From Oscillospiraceae bacterium (GTDB lineage Bacteria > Bacillota > Clostridia > UMGS1840 > HGM11507), in assembly GCA_015068665.1 (NCBI GenBank), contig SVKB01000015.1, forward strand, positions 1 to 53,103: DNA of 53,103 nucleotides, given 5' to 3'. The position numbers and the translations under genes are program-made. Of the stretch, positions 34,128 to 42,142 are shown piece by piece; the stretch's first letter is position 1; every line of letters begins with the position of its first letter. The notes beneath the pieces are model-generated. The model had not been told where the DNA came from and ran no database searches. It was given only the letters and a program-made list of their open reading frames with translations.

Positions 34128-34203
34128 GAACGAATTTAGTCACTCTACCTATTTAGTACGCCATCGCGTGACTCAAAATCAAGGATTTTGGCTAAATTCA
34201 TTC
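34128..34203. repeat. Nested inverted repeat with TTTAG/CTAAA ends
   Basis: Outer arms GAATTTAG (34132-34139) and CTAAATTC (34192-34199), extended by GAA/TTC past one mismatch. Inner pairs are AGTCAC with GTGACT, and AAAATC-AAG-GATTTT. An extra TATTTAG copy lies inside. The end motif is the same as that of the array at 49987-50188, so both may belong to one repeat family. The surrounding 34003-34283 holds no gene. Confidence 0.6.
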
Positions 34204-34230
34204 TGACTCTTTTTTCCTATTTCTTAAAAG

Positions 34231-34265
34231 GAGGGTGTTTGAAAAATTACTTTTTAAACACCCTC
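34231..34265. terminator. Bidirectional terminator at the end of hslO
   Basis: GAGGGTGTTT (34231-34240) pairs with AAACACCCTC (34256-34265), with an inner A5/T5 pair and a bulged G. T-rich sequence follows on both strands. It lies 18 bases beyond the hslO stop codon. Confidence 0.75.
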
Positions 34266-34283
34266 TTTAATCTCTTTTTGCTT

Positions 34284-35156
34284 TTATATAAACTGTTTTA
34301 ATTCTTCGCTTCTGAATTCGTAAGAAGTATTGCAAAAATGACACTGTGTTACGATTTTTTCATCCTCTTCAACAAGCTTTTTAAGTTCTTCCTTGCCAAG
34401 TGAAATAATTCCTCTTAAAAATCTTTCTCTTGAGCAGTCGCATCTTAGGGTAGGGTATACCTCATCTAATATTTCATAATCTCCTTCAGGGAAAAGAAGC
34501 TTTAGTGTCTTTTCCTGATAATCATCTTCACATAAAAGTCTTGATATAGAGAAGCTGCTGTTTAAAACCGACTCCAGTCTTGAAATCGTTTCTTCGCTTG
34601 CATCGGGAAGAAGCTGAACCATAAGACCTCCTGCCGATAAAACACATCGGTTATCCTTATCCACAAGTACACCGAGAGCAATTGCGGTGGGAATCTGTTC
34701 ACTTTTTGCATAGTAATAGGTCAAATCCTGCGCAATTTCACCGCTGACAAGTGGAATCATACCTGTGTAGGGCTCTTTGCCTCCGATATCCTTAACTACG
34801 GTTAAAGAGCCGTTTAAGGTTACTGCACCGCCAACATCAATTTTTCCGTCGGCACGGATTGGAAGGTCAACGTCAGGGTTTGAAACATAGCCCTTTACCT
34901 GACATGCTCCGTTTGCATAGCTTATAACATTTCCGATAGGTCCTTCACTTCTTATCTGCAAAGATACGGTATTGTTTTCCGCCTTTAGATCAGCCGCCAT
35001 AAGTGCATTTGCAGTAATTACTCTGCCTAAGGTTGCCGTTGCTGTTTTTGAAAGGGAATGAACAACCTTTGCACATTCTACCATATCGGTTGTTTTTGCA
35101 AGGAAAACTCTTATTTCCTTATCCTTAGATAATATTTTTAAAATCTTGTCCTTCAT
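34284..35156 (-). CDS. hslO: Hsp33 family redox-regulated chaperone HslO
   Basis: 290-residue cytosolic holdase chaperone activated by oxidation. The N-terminal domain carries TATATLGRVITANALMAADL at about 38-57 and the substrate-binding beta platform. The C-terminal zinc-binding redox switch has four cysteines as CDC (~238-240) and CHFC (~271-274), the standard CxC-CxxC set. The length matches the family. It is last in the minus-strand ung-methyltransferase-hslO operon. Its ATG overlaps the methyltransferase stop by four bases. Most bacteria have hslO as a stress gene; here no separate promoter is evident. Confidence 0.94.
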   Translation of the reverse strand: MKDKILKILSKDKEIRVFLAKTTDMVECAKVVHSLSKTATATLGRVITANALMAADLKAENNTVSLQIRSEGPIGNVISYANGACQVKGYVSNPDVDLPIRADGKIDVGGAVTLNGSLTVVKDIGGKEPYTGMIPLVSGEIAQDLTYYYAKSEQIPTAIALGVLVDKDNRCVLSAGGLMVQLLPDASEETISRLESVLNSSFSISRLLCEDDYQEKTLKLLFPEGDYEILDEVYPTLRCDCSRERFLRGIISLGKEELKKLVEEDEKIVTQCHFCNTSYEFRSEELKQFI

Positions 35157-35887
35157 TTTATACCTCTTAATACAAAAAATATTTTTTCGCTTGTTTTACT
35201 GTATTTTTTAAATGTCAAGCTGTCATATATTCCAAGCACCTGAAATCCGGTTGACAGGGCGATTTCGGTAAGCTCCTCAACCGAATATGCTCTTTGCTCC
35301 TGCTCCTCATAAAATCTTTCATAGCCCTTTTGGTTTTTATAGAACATATCAAGGAAGAAGGTGCATATTCTGTTTCTTTTGAGATACTCACTCTGCCATA
35401 CAAGATAAGCCTCCTCCGTGTCATAAACAAAGGTGTTTTTATCAAGTATGTTTTTAAATTTATACTCGGTATTTATATCAAAAATTAAAAGCCCGTCGGG
35501 ATTAAGATAATTATGGCAAAGGGAAAATACCTTTTTTAAATCCCTTTTGTCCGTAATATAATTAAGGCAGTCAAAGGCTGAATATATAACATCAACCGTT
35601 CCGTATAATTCAAATTCCCTCATATCCTGGTTAAGATAAAGGATATTTTCATGGCTGTTTTCTTCCCTCGCAATGTTTAACATGTCGGTGGAGATATCAA
35701 TACCTATTAAATCATAGCCTTTTTTGGCAAGGCGCAGGGTAATATCACCGGCACCGCAGCCTAAATCAAGTATAAGGGAGGGCTCGGAACCGAATTTTTT
35801 AAATATATCAAGATAGTAGGCGATAAGCCCGTCTCTGTCGGTATCCTTCATAATATGGTGATACCCCACAGCAAAATTACCGTACAT
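35153..35887 (-). CDS. Class I SAM-dependent methyltransferase
   Basis: 244-residue methyltransferase with a Rossmann SAM fold. Motif I is ILDLGCGAGDITLRLAKKG at about 39-57. The acidic motif II is DLIGIDIS (59-66). NQDMREFE gives the adenine pocket near 87, and VDVIYSAFDCLNYI is motif post-I near 98. The substrate is not predictable. The ATG at 35887 has GAGG eight bases upstream. A longer reading from 35923 would overlap ung and lacks a ribosome site. It sits between ung and hslO in one operon; the overlap with hslO is four bases. Confidence 0.88.
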   Translation of the reverse strand: MYGNFAVGYHHIMKDTDRDGLIAYYLDIFKKFGSEPSLILDLGCGAGDITLRLAKKGYDLIGIDISTDMLNIAREENSHENILYLNQDMREFELYGTVDVIYSAFDCLNYITDKRDLKKVFSLCHNYLNPDGLLIFDINTEYKFKNILDKNTFVYDTEEAYLVWQSEYLKRNRICTFFLDMFYKNQKGYERFYEEQEQRAYSVEELTEIALSTGFQVLGIYDSLTFKKYSKTSEKIFFVLRGIK

Positions 35888-35897
35888 ATTAAAAACC

Positions 35898-36575
35898 TCA
35901 TATATTCTCAATCTGCCAGTCAATAGGCAACTGATTGTTTTTAACTAAAAAATCATTGGCCTTTGAAAAATGCCTGCATCCGAAGAATCCGTTATAGGCG
36001 GATAGCGGGGAAGGATGTGCTGCTTCAAGCACCAGGTGGGCAGGGTTGGTTATAAAAGCCTTTTTCCTTCGTGCATTGTTTCCCCATAAAAGGAAAACCA
36101 TCGGCTTTTCTCTCTTGTTCAAAAGCTTTATAATGCTGTCGGTAAACTCCTGCCATCCGATTGAGGAATGGGAGTTTGCATTGTTTGCAATAACGGTTAA
36201 AGAGGTGTTTAAAAGAAGCACTCCCTGCTTTGCCCACTTGGTAAGATGGCCGTTATTGGGAATGTAAAAGCCTTCGATATCCTCCTTGAGCTCTTTATAC
36301 ATATTAACAAGAGAGGGAGGAGTCTTTATCCCGGGCTTAACCGAAAAAGCAAGGCCGTGAGCCTGTCCCTCGCCGTGATAAGGGTCCTGACCTAAAAGCA
36401 CCACCTTACAATCTCCGTAGGAGGTGTATTTTAGGGCATTGAATATATCATACATATCGGGATATATGGTTTTGGAGCTGTATTCACTTTTTAAAATCAT
36501 ACGGATTTTCTGATAGTAATCCTTTTTCAGCTCGTCCTTTAAAAGGGCATCCCAGTCATTACCAAATTCAATCAT
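35898..36575 (-). CDS. ung: Uracil-DNA glycosylase
   Basis: 225-residue family 1 UDG, which removes uracil from DNA in base-excision repair. The catalytic water-activating motif GQDPYHG is at 62-68 (Asp64). The uracil-binding segment GLAFSVKPG is at about 73-81, LLLNTSLTV at ~119-127, and the Leu-intercalation loop HPSPLS at ~187-192. All key residues are present and the length is normal. It leads a minus-strand operon with the methyltransferase and hslO, driven by a promoter at 36606-36634. Confidence 0.96.
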   Translation of the reverse strand: MIEFGNDWDALLKDELKKDYYQKIRMILKSEYSSKTIYPDMYDIFNALKYTSYGDCKVVLLGQDPYHGEGQAHGLAFSVKPGIKTPPSLVNMYKELKEDIEGFYIPNNGHLTKWAKQGVLLLNTSLTVIANNANSHSSIGWQEFTDSIIKLLNKREKPMVFLLWGNNARRKKAFITNPAHLVLEAAHPSPLSAYNGFFGCRHFSKANDFLVKNNQLPIDWQIENI

Positions 36576-36605
36576 AATAAAACTCCTTCTGACAATCTAT
36601 GGTAT

Positions 36606-36634
36606 ATTATACTAAACTAAATCAAAAAAGTAAA
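36606..36634 (-). promoter_or_regulatory. SigA-type promoter of ung operon
   Basis: On the minus strand TTTACT (36629-36634), 17 bases, TATAAT (36606-36611). Confidence 0.65.
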
Positions 36635-36664
36635 TAAAAACCCTGAAAAAAGTTATTATATAAA

Positions 36665-36693
36665 TTGACATAACCGTTTTTTTTTATTATAAT
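36665..36693 (+). promoter_or_regulatory. Consensus SigA promoter of the 36720 operon
   Basis: TTGACA (36665-36670), 17 bases, TATAAT (36688-36693); both hexamers are perfect. The leader is short (about 20 bases) and contains AGGAGG. Confidence 0.85.
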
Positions 36694-36719
36694 ATAAAGA
36701 TAAAAAAGGAGGTAAGGCT

Positions 36720-38243
36720 GTGAAGATAAAAGCTTTAATAGTGTTTTTTATACTTGTTATCGGTCTGGTCTCCTGCACCCATTCGGAAACAGATAAAATT
36801 ATTTTTTCACATACCGATGAGAATTACGGGGATACGGGCGGTCTCGGTCTTCCCGTTGATATAAATAACCAGACTGTTGAAATAATGGCGGTAACCGAGG
36901 TAGATGAGCTTTCCGATTCTCTTGTTATAAAAGAGCTTTCCAAAAGAACAGGGCTTGATATAAATGTGATAAGCATTCTTCCCTCAATGGCGGACAGGCA
37001 GCTTCAGCTGTACCTTGCTACCAATGAGCTTCCCGATATTATGTGCGGAGGGCTTCAGGTTAATGAAATTAACCGTTTAGGAAAATCAGGTACCTTTGCT
37101 CCCATAAACAGATATATTACCGAGCTTCCTAATTTCAAAAGAAAATTTATAGAAGATTATGAGCTTAACAGTCTTATAAATAAATACACCGCAGGGGACG
37201 GAAATCTTTACTTTTTCCCCCGTGCAGACTGTCAGAAGGAGATAACTCATTCCTTTTTATTCAGGAAGGATATATTTGAAAAAAACTCCCTGGAAACGTG
37301 GAAAACAACCGATGAATTCTATCTTGTTCTGAAAAGGCTAAAGGAGCTTTACCCCGATTCTGCTCCCTATATTTCACATGATGGGGAAAAAATTCTTGAT
37401 AAGTGGGCACCCTCGTTTGGCTTTGAATTTCCGGGTATGTATTATTCTTCTCAAACGGGAAAATGGCAGTACAGCGCAACTCATCCGGGCTTTATTAAAA
37501 TGCTTGATTATTTTAAGAAACTCTATGACGAAGAGCTTATTGACCGTGATTTTTTCAATGATACCTCCTATATATGGGACTGGAAGATAACAGGAGAAAA
37601 CGGGTTTGTAACATACGGTGAGCTTACCGCTCTTAACAAAGCCTTCGGACCGGAAGCTGATGAAAAACATTTTCTTGCTCTTGCACCTGCACCTGACGGC
37701 AGCTACAGAGTATATAAAAACGATACAATCGGAATAGGGCCTGCAGTGGCAAATAATAAAAACACCCTGCTTTCCTTAAAGCTTCTTGATTATCTTTCAA
37801 GCCCTTCGGGTATTGAGCTTTCAACCTTGGGTACGGTAAATGTTACCTATGAATACCTTGAAAACGGTGAAGCGGATTATATAAGCTTCTCAAAAAACAA
37901 ATCGGTAAATATCAAGGAAATGGAAGAAAAATTCGGTTTGTTTATTCCGGGACTGTTTCTTTCTGTTGATAAAAAAAGCCCATGGCTTAAATATAAAGGA
38001 GAAGAGCTTTCGGCGGTTTCATTTCTTAATGAGGGTGACTATATAACGGAAAGAAAGAGTGAAATATCTCTTAAGGATGAAGAGCGTGAAAAAGCCAATC
38101 AGCTAATTACAGCCCTTGACTTAAAATCCATTCAGTTTGCCGAAAATTATATTCTCGGTACCGGAAATACTGACTACCGTGAATGGATGGAGGAAATAAA
38201 AAAACAGGGAGCAGACGAGCTTTATAATATATATAATGATTAA
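36720..38243 (+). CDS. Second extracellular solute-binding lipoprotein (LplA-like)
   Basis: 507-residue lipoprotein starting with GTG, with AGGAGG nine bases upstream. Signal peptide and lipobox are GLVSC near residue 19. After the linker it carries YGDTGGLGLPV, the same signature as the lipoprotein at 30533, then TGLDINVISI and LPDIMCGG. The C terminus ends NTDYREWMEEIKKQGADEL, again typical of LplA-type binders. The two are clear paralogues. No permease is adjacent; the next gene encodes an unrelated lipoprotein. It heads a long plus-strand gene run from a consensus promoter. Confidence 0.86.
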   Translation: MKIKALIVFFILVIGLVSCTHSETDKIIFSHTDENYGDTGGLGLPVDINNQTVEIMAVTEVDELSDSLVIKELSKRTGLDINVISILPSMADRQLQLYLATNELPDIMCGGLQVNEINRLGKSGTFAPINRYITELPNFKRKFIEDYELNSLINKYTAGDGNLYFFPRADCQKEITHSFLFRKDIFEKNSLETWKTTDEFYLVLKRLKELYPDSAPYISHDGEKILDKWAPSFGFEFPGMYYSSQTGKWQYSATHPGFIKMLDYFKKLYDEELIDRDFFNDTSYIWDWKITGENGFVTYGELTALNKAFGPEADEKHFLALAPAPDGSYRVYKNDTIGIGPAVANNKNTLLSLKLLDYLSSPSGIELSTLGTVNVTYEYLENGEADYISFSKNKSVNIKEMEEKFGLFIPGLFLSVDKKSPWLKYKGEELSAVSFLNEGDYITERKSEISLKDEEREKANQLITALDLKSIQFAENYILGTGNTDYREWMEEIKKQGADELYNIYND

Positions 38244-38255
38244 AGGAGAGGTTTT

Positions 38256-39296
38256 ATGAAAAAAATACTGATGATAACAGTCCTTATATTATTACTGCTT
38301 GTATCTTTTGCAGGCTGCGGTGAGAAAATAACTCTGGATAATGTTGATACATACGATACTGATTATCATTATTCAAAGGTATCGGGCGGAACTCTTAAGC
38401 AATGTGCCGAAACTAAAATTATAAAGGATGCCAAGGAGTTTACCAATCAGTTTTTGTCCATAATGTATAACCGTACCTATAAGGCAAATACCAGCGTAGA
38501 GCATGAAACCATAATGTTTTCGGATGAATATCTTGAAAAAAACAAGCAAAGTGCCGAGGAAAAGATTTTATATATCAAAGACCTTTACAGTAATTACGGT
38601 ATATCAACCGAGCTTATGGGAATTGATTATGAAAACATAGTTGATGTTAACGGTGATGCTTATGTAAAATGTGTTGCCAAGGTAAGACTTACTGAATGTA
38701 ACAATCCTGTTGTTGCAGGACTTATAGGCTACAAAACAGGTGTTAACAGTAATGCCCTTTGTGCCTATAATATAAAGCTTCAGTATAAGGACCGTAACTA
38801 TATTGTTTATGATTACTCGGTAGAGGAAAAGGAGGGGTATCTTCTTTCCTTTGAAAAGTATGATTCAATCCTTCAGGCAAATATGACCGAGGAGGATAAG
38901 CTTAATCAGTTTGCCTATCTTTTTGCAAAAGCGCAAAATGACCGTATTTACTACACCTTTAAGGGTAACGAGGATCAGAAGTATTTATCAAAAAGCTGCC
39001 TTGAGGAAATCAATAAGGACGGTGACTATGCCGCAAAGCAAAAGAAAATGTATACAAGCTATAAGCTTTCCACCCGACTTAACAGCTGTAACGTAACCGA
39101 AATAGTTAAAACTCAGAATGGCTATACTCTCAAGGTGGACCTTAACGTTGAAATGCTTCAGTGCGGAAATTCGCAGATCGCTGAAAGAATCGGATTTCCG
39201 GGTGGTGTCGGAAGTATAAGAACTATGAAGTATGAATACTATGTAATAATCGAAAACGGTGAATATAAGATAGACTCAACCGTATTTTTAGGATAA
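38256..39296 (+). CDS. Lipoprotein of unknown function
   Basis: 346-residue exported lipoprotein with a signal peptide and lipobox (VSFAGC, Cys near residue 21). The mature part appears to consist of two related ~145-residue halves. Each begins with a helix of the type FTNQFLSIMYNRT or FAYLFAKAQNDRI, contains a mid-region YLEKNK/YLSKSC, and ends in a strand NYIVYDYSVE or EYKIDSTVFLG. This resembles tandem NTF2-like folds, but the resemblance is by eye only. No known family is recognised. It follows the solute-binding lipoprotein by 12 bases and precedes TVP38 by four. Confidence 0.7.
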   Translation: MKKILMITVLILLLLVSFAGCGEKITLDNVDTYDTDYHYSKVSGGTLKQCAETKIIKDAKEFTNQFLSIMYNRTYKANTSVEHETIMFSDEYLEKNKQSAEEKILYIKDLYSNYGISTELMGIDYENIVDVNGDAYVKCVAKVRLTECNNPVVAGLIGYKTGVNSNALCAYNIKLQYKDRNYIVYDYSVEEKEGYLLSFEKYDSILQANMTEEDKLNQFAYLFAKAQNDRIYYTFKGNEDQKYLSKSCLEEINKDGDYAAKQKKMYTSYKLSTRLNSCNVTEIVKTQNGYTLKVDLNVEMLQCGNSQIAERIGFPGGVGSIRTMKYEYYVIIENGEYKIDSTVFLG

Positions 39297-39300
39297 ATCA

Positions 39301-39990
39301 ATGAAGGAAAAAAATAAAAAAATACTGTCGGTTTTTTTACTGACAGCGATGCTTATGTTTATAGCACTTTTATGTATAAGCTTTAAGGATGAGCTTTACT
39401 CAGTGGTAAAAAATCCCGAAGGATTCAGGGAATGGGTAGATAATAAAGGAATGTATGCAAGAATAATCTATATTCTTATGGTAATTTTTCAGGTTATTGT
39501 TGCAATAATCCCGGGAGAACCCTTCGAGCTTGCCGCAGGCTATGCCTTCGGCGCGGTAGAGGGAACGGTACTGTCCTTACTTGCAATTACCCTTGGGAGT
39601 GTTCTGGTTTTTTTACTTGTACGGAATTTTGGAATGAAGCTGGTTAAACTGTTTTTTAACGAGGAGAAAATAAATTCTCTTCAGTTTTTAAAAACTTCAA
39701 AGAAAAAGCTTATTATAATATTTCTTATAATGCTGGTGCCCGGCACTCCGAAGGATCTTGTGTGCTACTATGCAGGGCTTACGGATATGAAGCTTTACGA
39801 GTGGCTTTATATAAGCTTTTTCGCAAGAATTCCCTCGGTGCTCACTTCAACCTTAAGCGGAAATTTACTGGGGACCCAAAGCTATCTCGGAGCGGTGATT
39901 TTAATGGCTGCAACCGCCGTTTTGTGTATTGGCGGAATGCTTATATATTACAGAATAACTGAAAAAAAGGAGAACGGAAATGATAATTGA
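39301..39990 (+). CDS. TVP38/TMEM64 family membrane protein
   Basis: 229-residue polytopic membrane protein of the DedA/VTT (SNARE-associated) superfamily. An N-terminal TM is followed by an IIPGEPFELAAGYAFG re-entrant motif at about residues 70-85. The second signature MLVPGTPKDLVCYYAGLTD is at ~142-160, a typical TVP38 pattern with the G-x-P turn. Family members are implicated in lipid (undecaprenyl or glycerophospholipid) flipping and membrane homeostasis. It begins four bases after the lipoprotein and overlaps the next gene by 11 bases. Confidence 0.88.
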   Translation: MKEKNKKILSVFLLTAMLMFIALLCISFKDELYSVVKNPEGFREWVDNKGMYARIIYILMVIFQVIVAIIPGEPFELAAGYAFGAVEGTVLSLLAITLGSVLVFLLVRNFGMKLVKLFFNEEKINSLQFLKTSKKKLIIIFLIMLVPGTPKDLVCYYAGLTDMKLYEWLYISFFARIPSVLTSTLSGNLLGTQSYLGAVILMAATAVLCIGGMLIYYRITEKKENGNDN

Positions 39991-40741
39991 TATTCATGCC
40001 CACGGATGTACTCCGGGTGGTAATCTTGCTGTCAATGAGGAACGCCTTTTAAGAGCGTCCGAGAAATATGATATTGCTAAAATCTATATTTCTAATCTTT
40101 TAGCTGTGTATCCTACAAAGGAGCAGGTGGATGAGGGAAACCTGTCAGCCTCCCGGTTTATGAAAAAGCATCCGGATAAAATCGGAGGCTTTGTGTACAT
40201 AAGCCACGAGCATGACAATGCAGTCGATGTTTTAAAAAGAGGTATAGAGGAACAGGGCTTTGAAGGGGTTAAAATATGGGTTTCGGAAAAATGTGATTCT
40301 CCTCTTATGGATAAGGTTGCCGAAAAAACCATAGAGTACGGTGTTCCAATGCTTATCCATGCATTCCATAAAAGCAGAAATCAGCTTGAAAAGGAATCGG
40401 TAGGAAAGAATATTGCAAATCTTGCAACAAGATTTCCCGAGCTTAAAATCATTATGGCTCATTTCGGAGGCAATCCCTATAACGGAATTCCGATGATTCA
40501 GGATATAAAAAATGTGTGGATTGACATTTCCTGCTCCATGTTTCACGGAGACTATCTTGACTATACGGTTGAAAGAATCGGTGCTGAAAGAATTTTATTC
40601 GGAACCGATATGTGCGGACCTTTTTTAAATAATGTTGGTAAGGTGCTTCATGCAAACATAACCGAAGAAGAAAGAGAACTTATTTTTTATAAAAATGCTC
40701 TGAAGCTTCTTGACAGAAATTTTAAACCGGAGGGCATATAA
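39980..40741 (+). CDS. Amidohydrolase family protein (TIM-barrel metalloenzyme)
   Basis: 253-residue amidohydrolase-2-type protein. The metal site is visible: HxH in DIHAHG (residues 4-9), then a His in MLIHAFH at ~121-127, then IIMAHFGG at ~155-162 and the catalytic Asp in LFGTDMCG at ~211-218. Such enzymes hydrolyse or decarboxylate diverse small molecules; the substrate is not known. It overlaps the TVP38 gene by 11 bases and is followed after one base by a shorter paralogue lacking the HxH motif. The pair may form a heteromer or represent enzyme plus regulator (inference). Confidence 0.8.
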   Translation: MIIDIHAHGCTPGGNLAVNEERLLRASEKYDIAKIYISNLLAVYPTKEQVDEGNLSASRFMKKHPDKIGGFVYISHEHDNAVDVLKRGIEEQGFEGVKIWVSEKCDSPLMDKVAEKTIEYGVPMLIHAFHKSRNQLEKESVGKNIANLATRFPELKIIMAHFGGNPYNGIPMIQDIKNVWIDISCSMFHGDYLDYTVERIGAERILFGTDMCGPFLNNVGKVLHANITEEERELIFYKNALKLLDRNFKPEGI

Positions 40742-40742
40742 A

Positions 40743-41441
40743 ATGATTGACTATAATTGTTTTACGGGTAACTGGCCATTTCATAAAATAAGAAGAAACA
40801 GCTTTGGCGATATAAAAGCACTTCACGAAAAATACGGTATAGAGTACGGGTATATTTCAAAAATAGAGTCAATTTTCTATAATGACCCTTATGAAAGTGA
40901 GCTTGAGCTTTACGAGGAAATCAAGGGAAGCGGTTATAAGCAGGTTATGACGGTTAACCCAACCCTGGATATTGCACAAAATATTGTAAAGCGCGCAATC
41001 AACGAGCTTGATATAAAGGGAGTAAGAATTATGCCCGGATATCACGGCTACAGCATTCTCGACGACTGTGTAAAAAAGCTTGTTGAAACGGTAAGGGAGC
41101 ATAAGCTTAAACTTTTTATAAATTCCCATTTAGAGGATGAAAGGGTATCCTATCTTATTCATCCTGTAGGAACACCTTTTTCGGAAATAGCTCAGTTTAT
41201 AACTGAAAATAAGGATATTGAAATACAGCTTTGCACAATAAGCTTTGCCGAGCTTGTAAGAATAAAGGAAGCGGTTTTGGCTTGCGATAATGTTTATTTT
41301 GATATAAGCGGCTTTAAGGACAGACTTTTTGCAATGCCCGAAATAAGAAGGGAAGGCCTTGACGCTAAAGCCCGTTTCGGATCAATGGCACCACTGTTCT
41401 GTTTTGAGTCGGCATATCTTATTTATAATGAGGAGGATTGA
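40743..41441 (+). CDS. Amidohydrolase-like paralogue lacking the HxH motif
   Basis: 232-residue TIM-barrel protein related to the preceding gene product. It starts MIDYNCFTGNWPF, where the usual DxHxH is replaced by DYNCF. It keeps the strand pattern VKGVRIMPGYHGYS-like (IKGVRIMPG, ~97-105) and LFINSHLED (~130). It lacks the terminal FGTD segment, ending instead GSMAPLFCFESAYL. It is probably catalytically impaired or uses a different metal set. ATG at 40743 follows GGAGGG, unlike the longer reading from 40710, which overlaps the previous gene. It is coupled with MgtC downstream. Confidence 0.72.
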   Translation: MIDYNCFTGNWPFHKIRRNSFGDIKALHEKYGIEYGYISKIESIFYNDPYESELELYEEIKGSGYKQVMTVNPTLDIAQNIVKRAINELDIKGVRIMPGYHGYSILDDCVKKLVETVREHKLKLFINSHLEDERVSYLIHPVGTPFSEIAQFITENKDIEIQLCTISFAELVRIKEAVLACDNVYFDISGFKDRLFAMPEIRREGLDAKARFGSMAPLFCFESAYLIYNEED

Positions 41442-41442
41442 A

Positions 41443-42129
41443 ATGGAAGGTATTTTTAACTTTATAAATACATATCACATTAATCTTATTTTCAGAATCA
41501 TTATTGCGGGAATATGCGGAATAATGATTGGTCTTGAAAGAAAAAACAGCGGTAAGGAGGCGGGTATAAGAACACACTGTATTGTAGCCTGTGCCGCCGC
41601 TTTAATGATGGTAATATCCAAATACGGTTTTTTCGATATGGGACTTGGAACAGGCGAGGTAAGACTTGATCCCTCCCGTATGGCACAGGGCATCGTAACC
41701 GGTGTCGGCTTTTTGGGTGCCGGTATGATTTATTTTCAGAGAGGAACCTTAATAGGTCTTACTACTGCATCGGGAATATGGGCGGTATCGGGAATAGGTA
41801 TGGCTATCGGTGCAGGTATGTATATTATCGGAATAAGCTCTACTCTTATCGTTCTTATTGTTCAGTATCTTTTTCATAAAAGAAATAAAATTGTTATTCA
41901 CACCAAACAAAAGGCTTTTTATATAAACGGAGTTTCAGAAGACGGTTTTGTTGATAAGGTCAAAGCTGCCCTTGAAAATATCGAGGTTCTCATAACTGAT
42001 TTATCAATAAAAAAGAATGCTCAGAACATTTGTGATTATTGCTTTCATGTTGAAATGGATGAGACAGTCAGTGAGGAAGAACTCATCAGACTTTTTGAGT
42101 ATGAATGTTCTATAGAAAATATTAATTAA
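41443..42129 (+). CDS. MgtC/SapB family membrane protein
   Basis: 228-residue protein. The N-terminal MgtC domain (about residues 12-145) has four hydrophobic helices with the signatures GLERKNSGKEAGIRTHCIVA and VTGVGFLGAGMIY. A C-terminal ACT-like regulatory domain (~155-228) follows. MgtC proteins help growth at low Mg2+ and, in some species, restrain F1Fo-ATPase; in Clostridia the role is not tested. The ATG at 41443 with GAGGAGG eight bases upstream is chosen. A longer reading from 41359 lies inside the previous gene. Confidence 0.9.
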   Translation: MEGIFNFINTYHINLIFRIIIAGICGIMIGLERKNSGKEAGIRTHCIVACAAALMMVISKYGFFDMGLGTGEVRLDPSRMAQGIVTGVGFLGAGMIYFQRGTLIGLTTASGIWAVSGIGMAIGAGMYIIGISSTLIVLIVQYLFHKRNKIVIHTKQKAFYINGVSEDGFVDKVKAALENIEVLITDLSIKKNAQNICDYCFHVEMDETVSEEELIRLFEYECSIENIN

Positions 42130-42142
42130 CGGAGGAATACCT

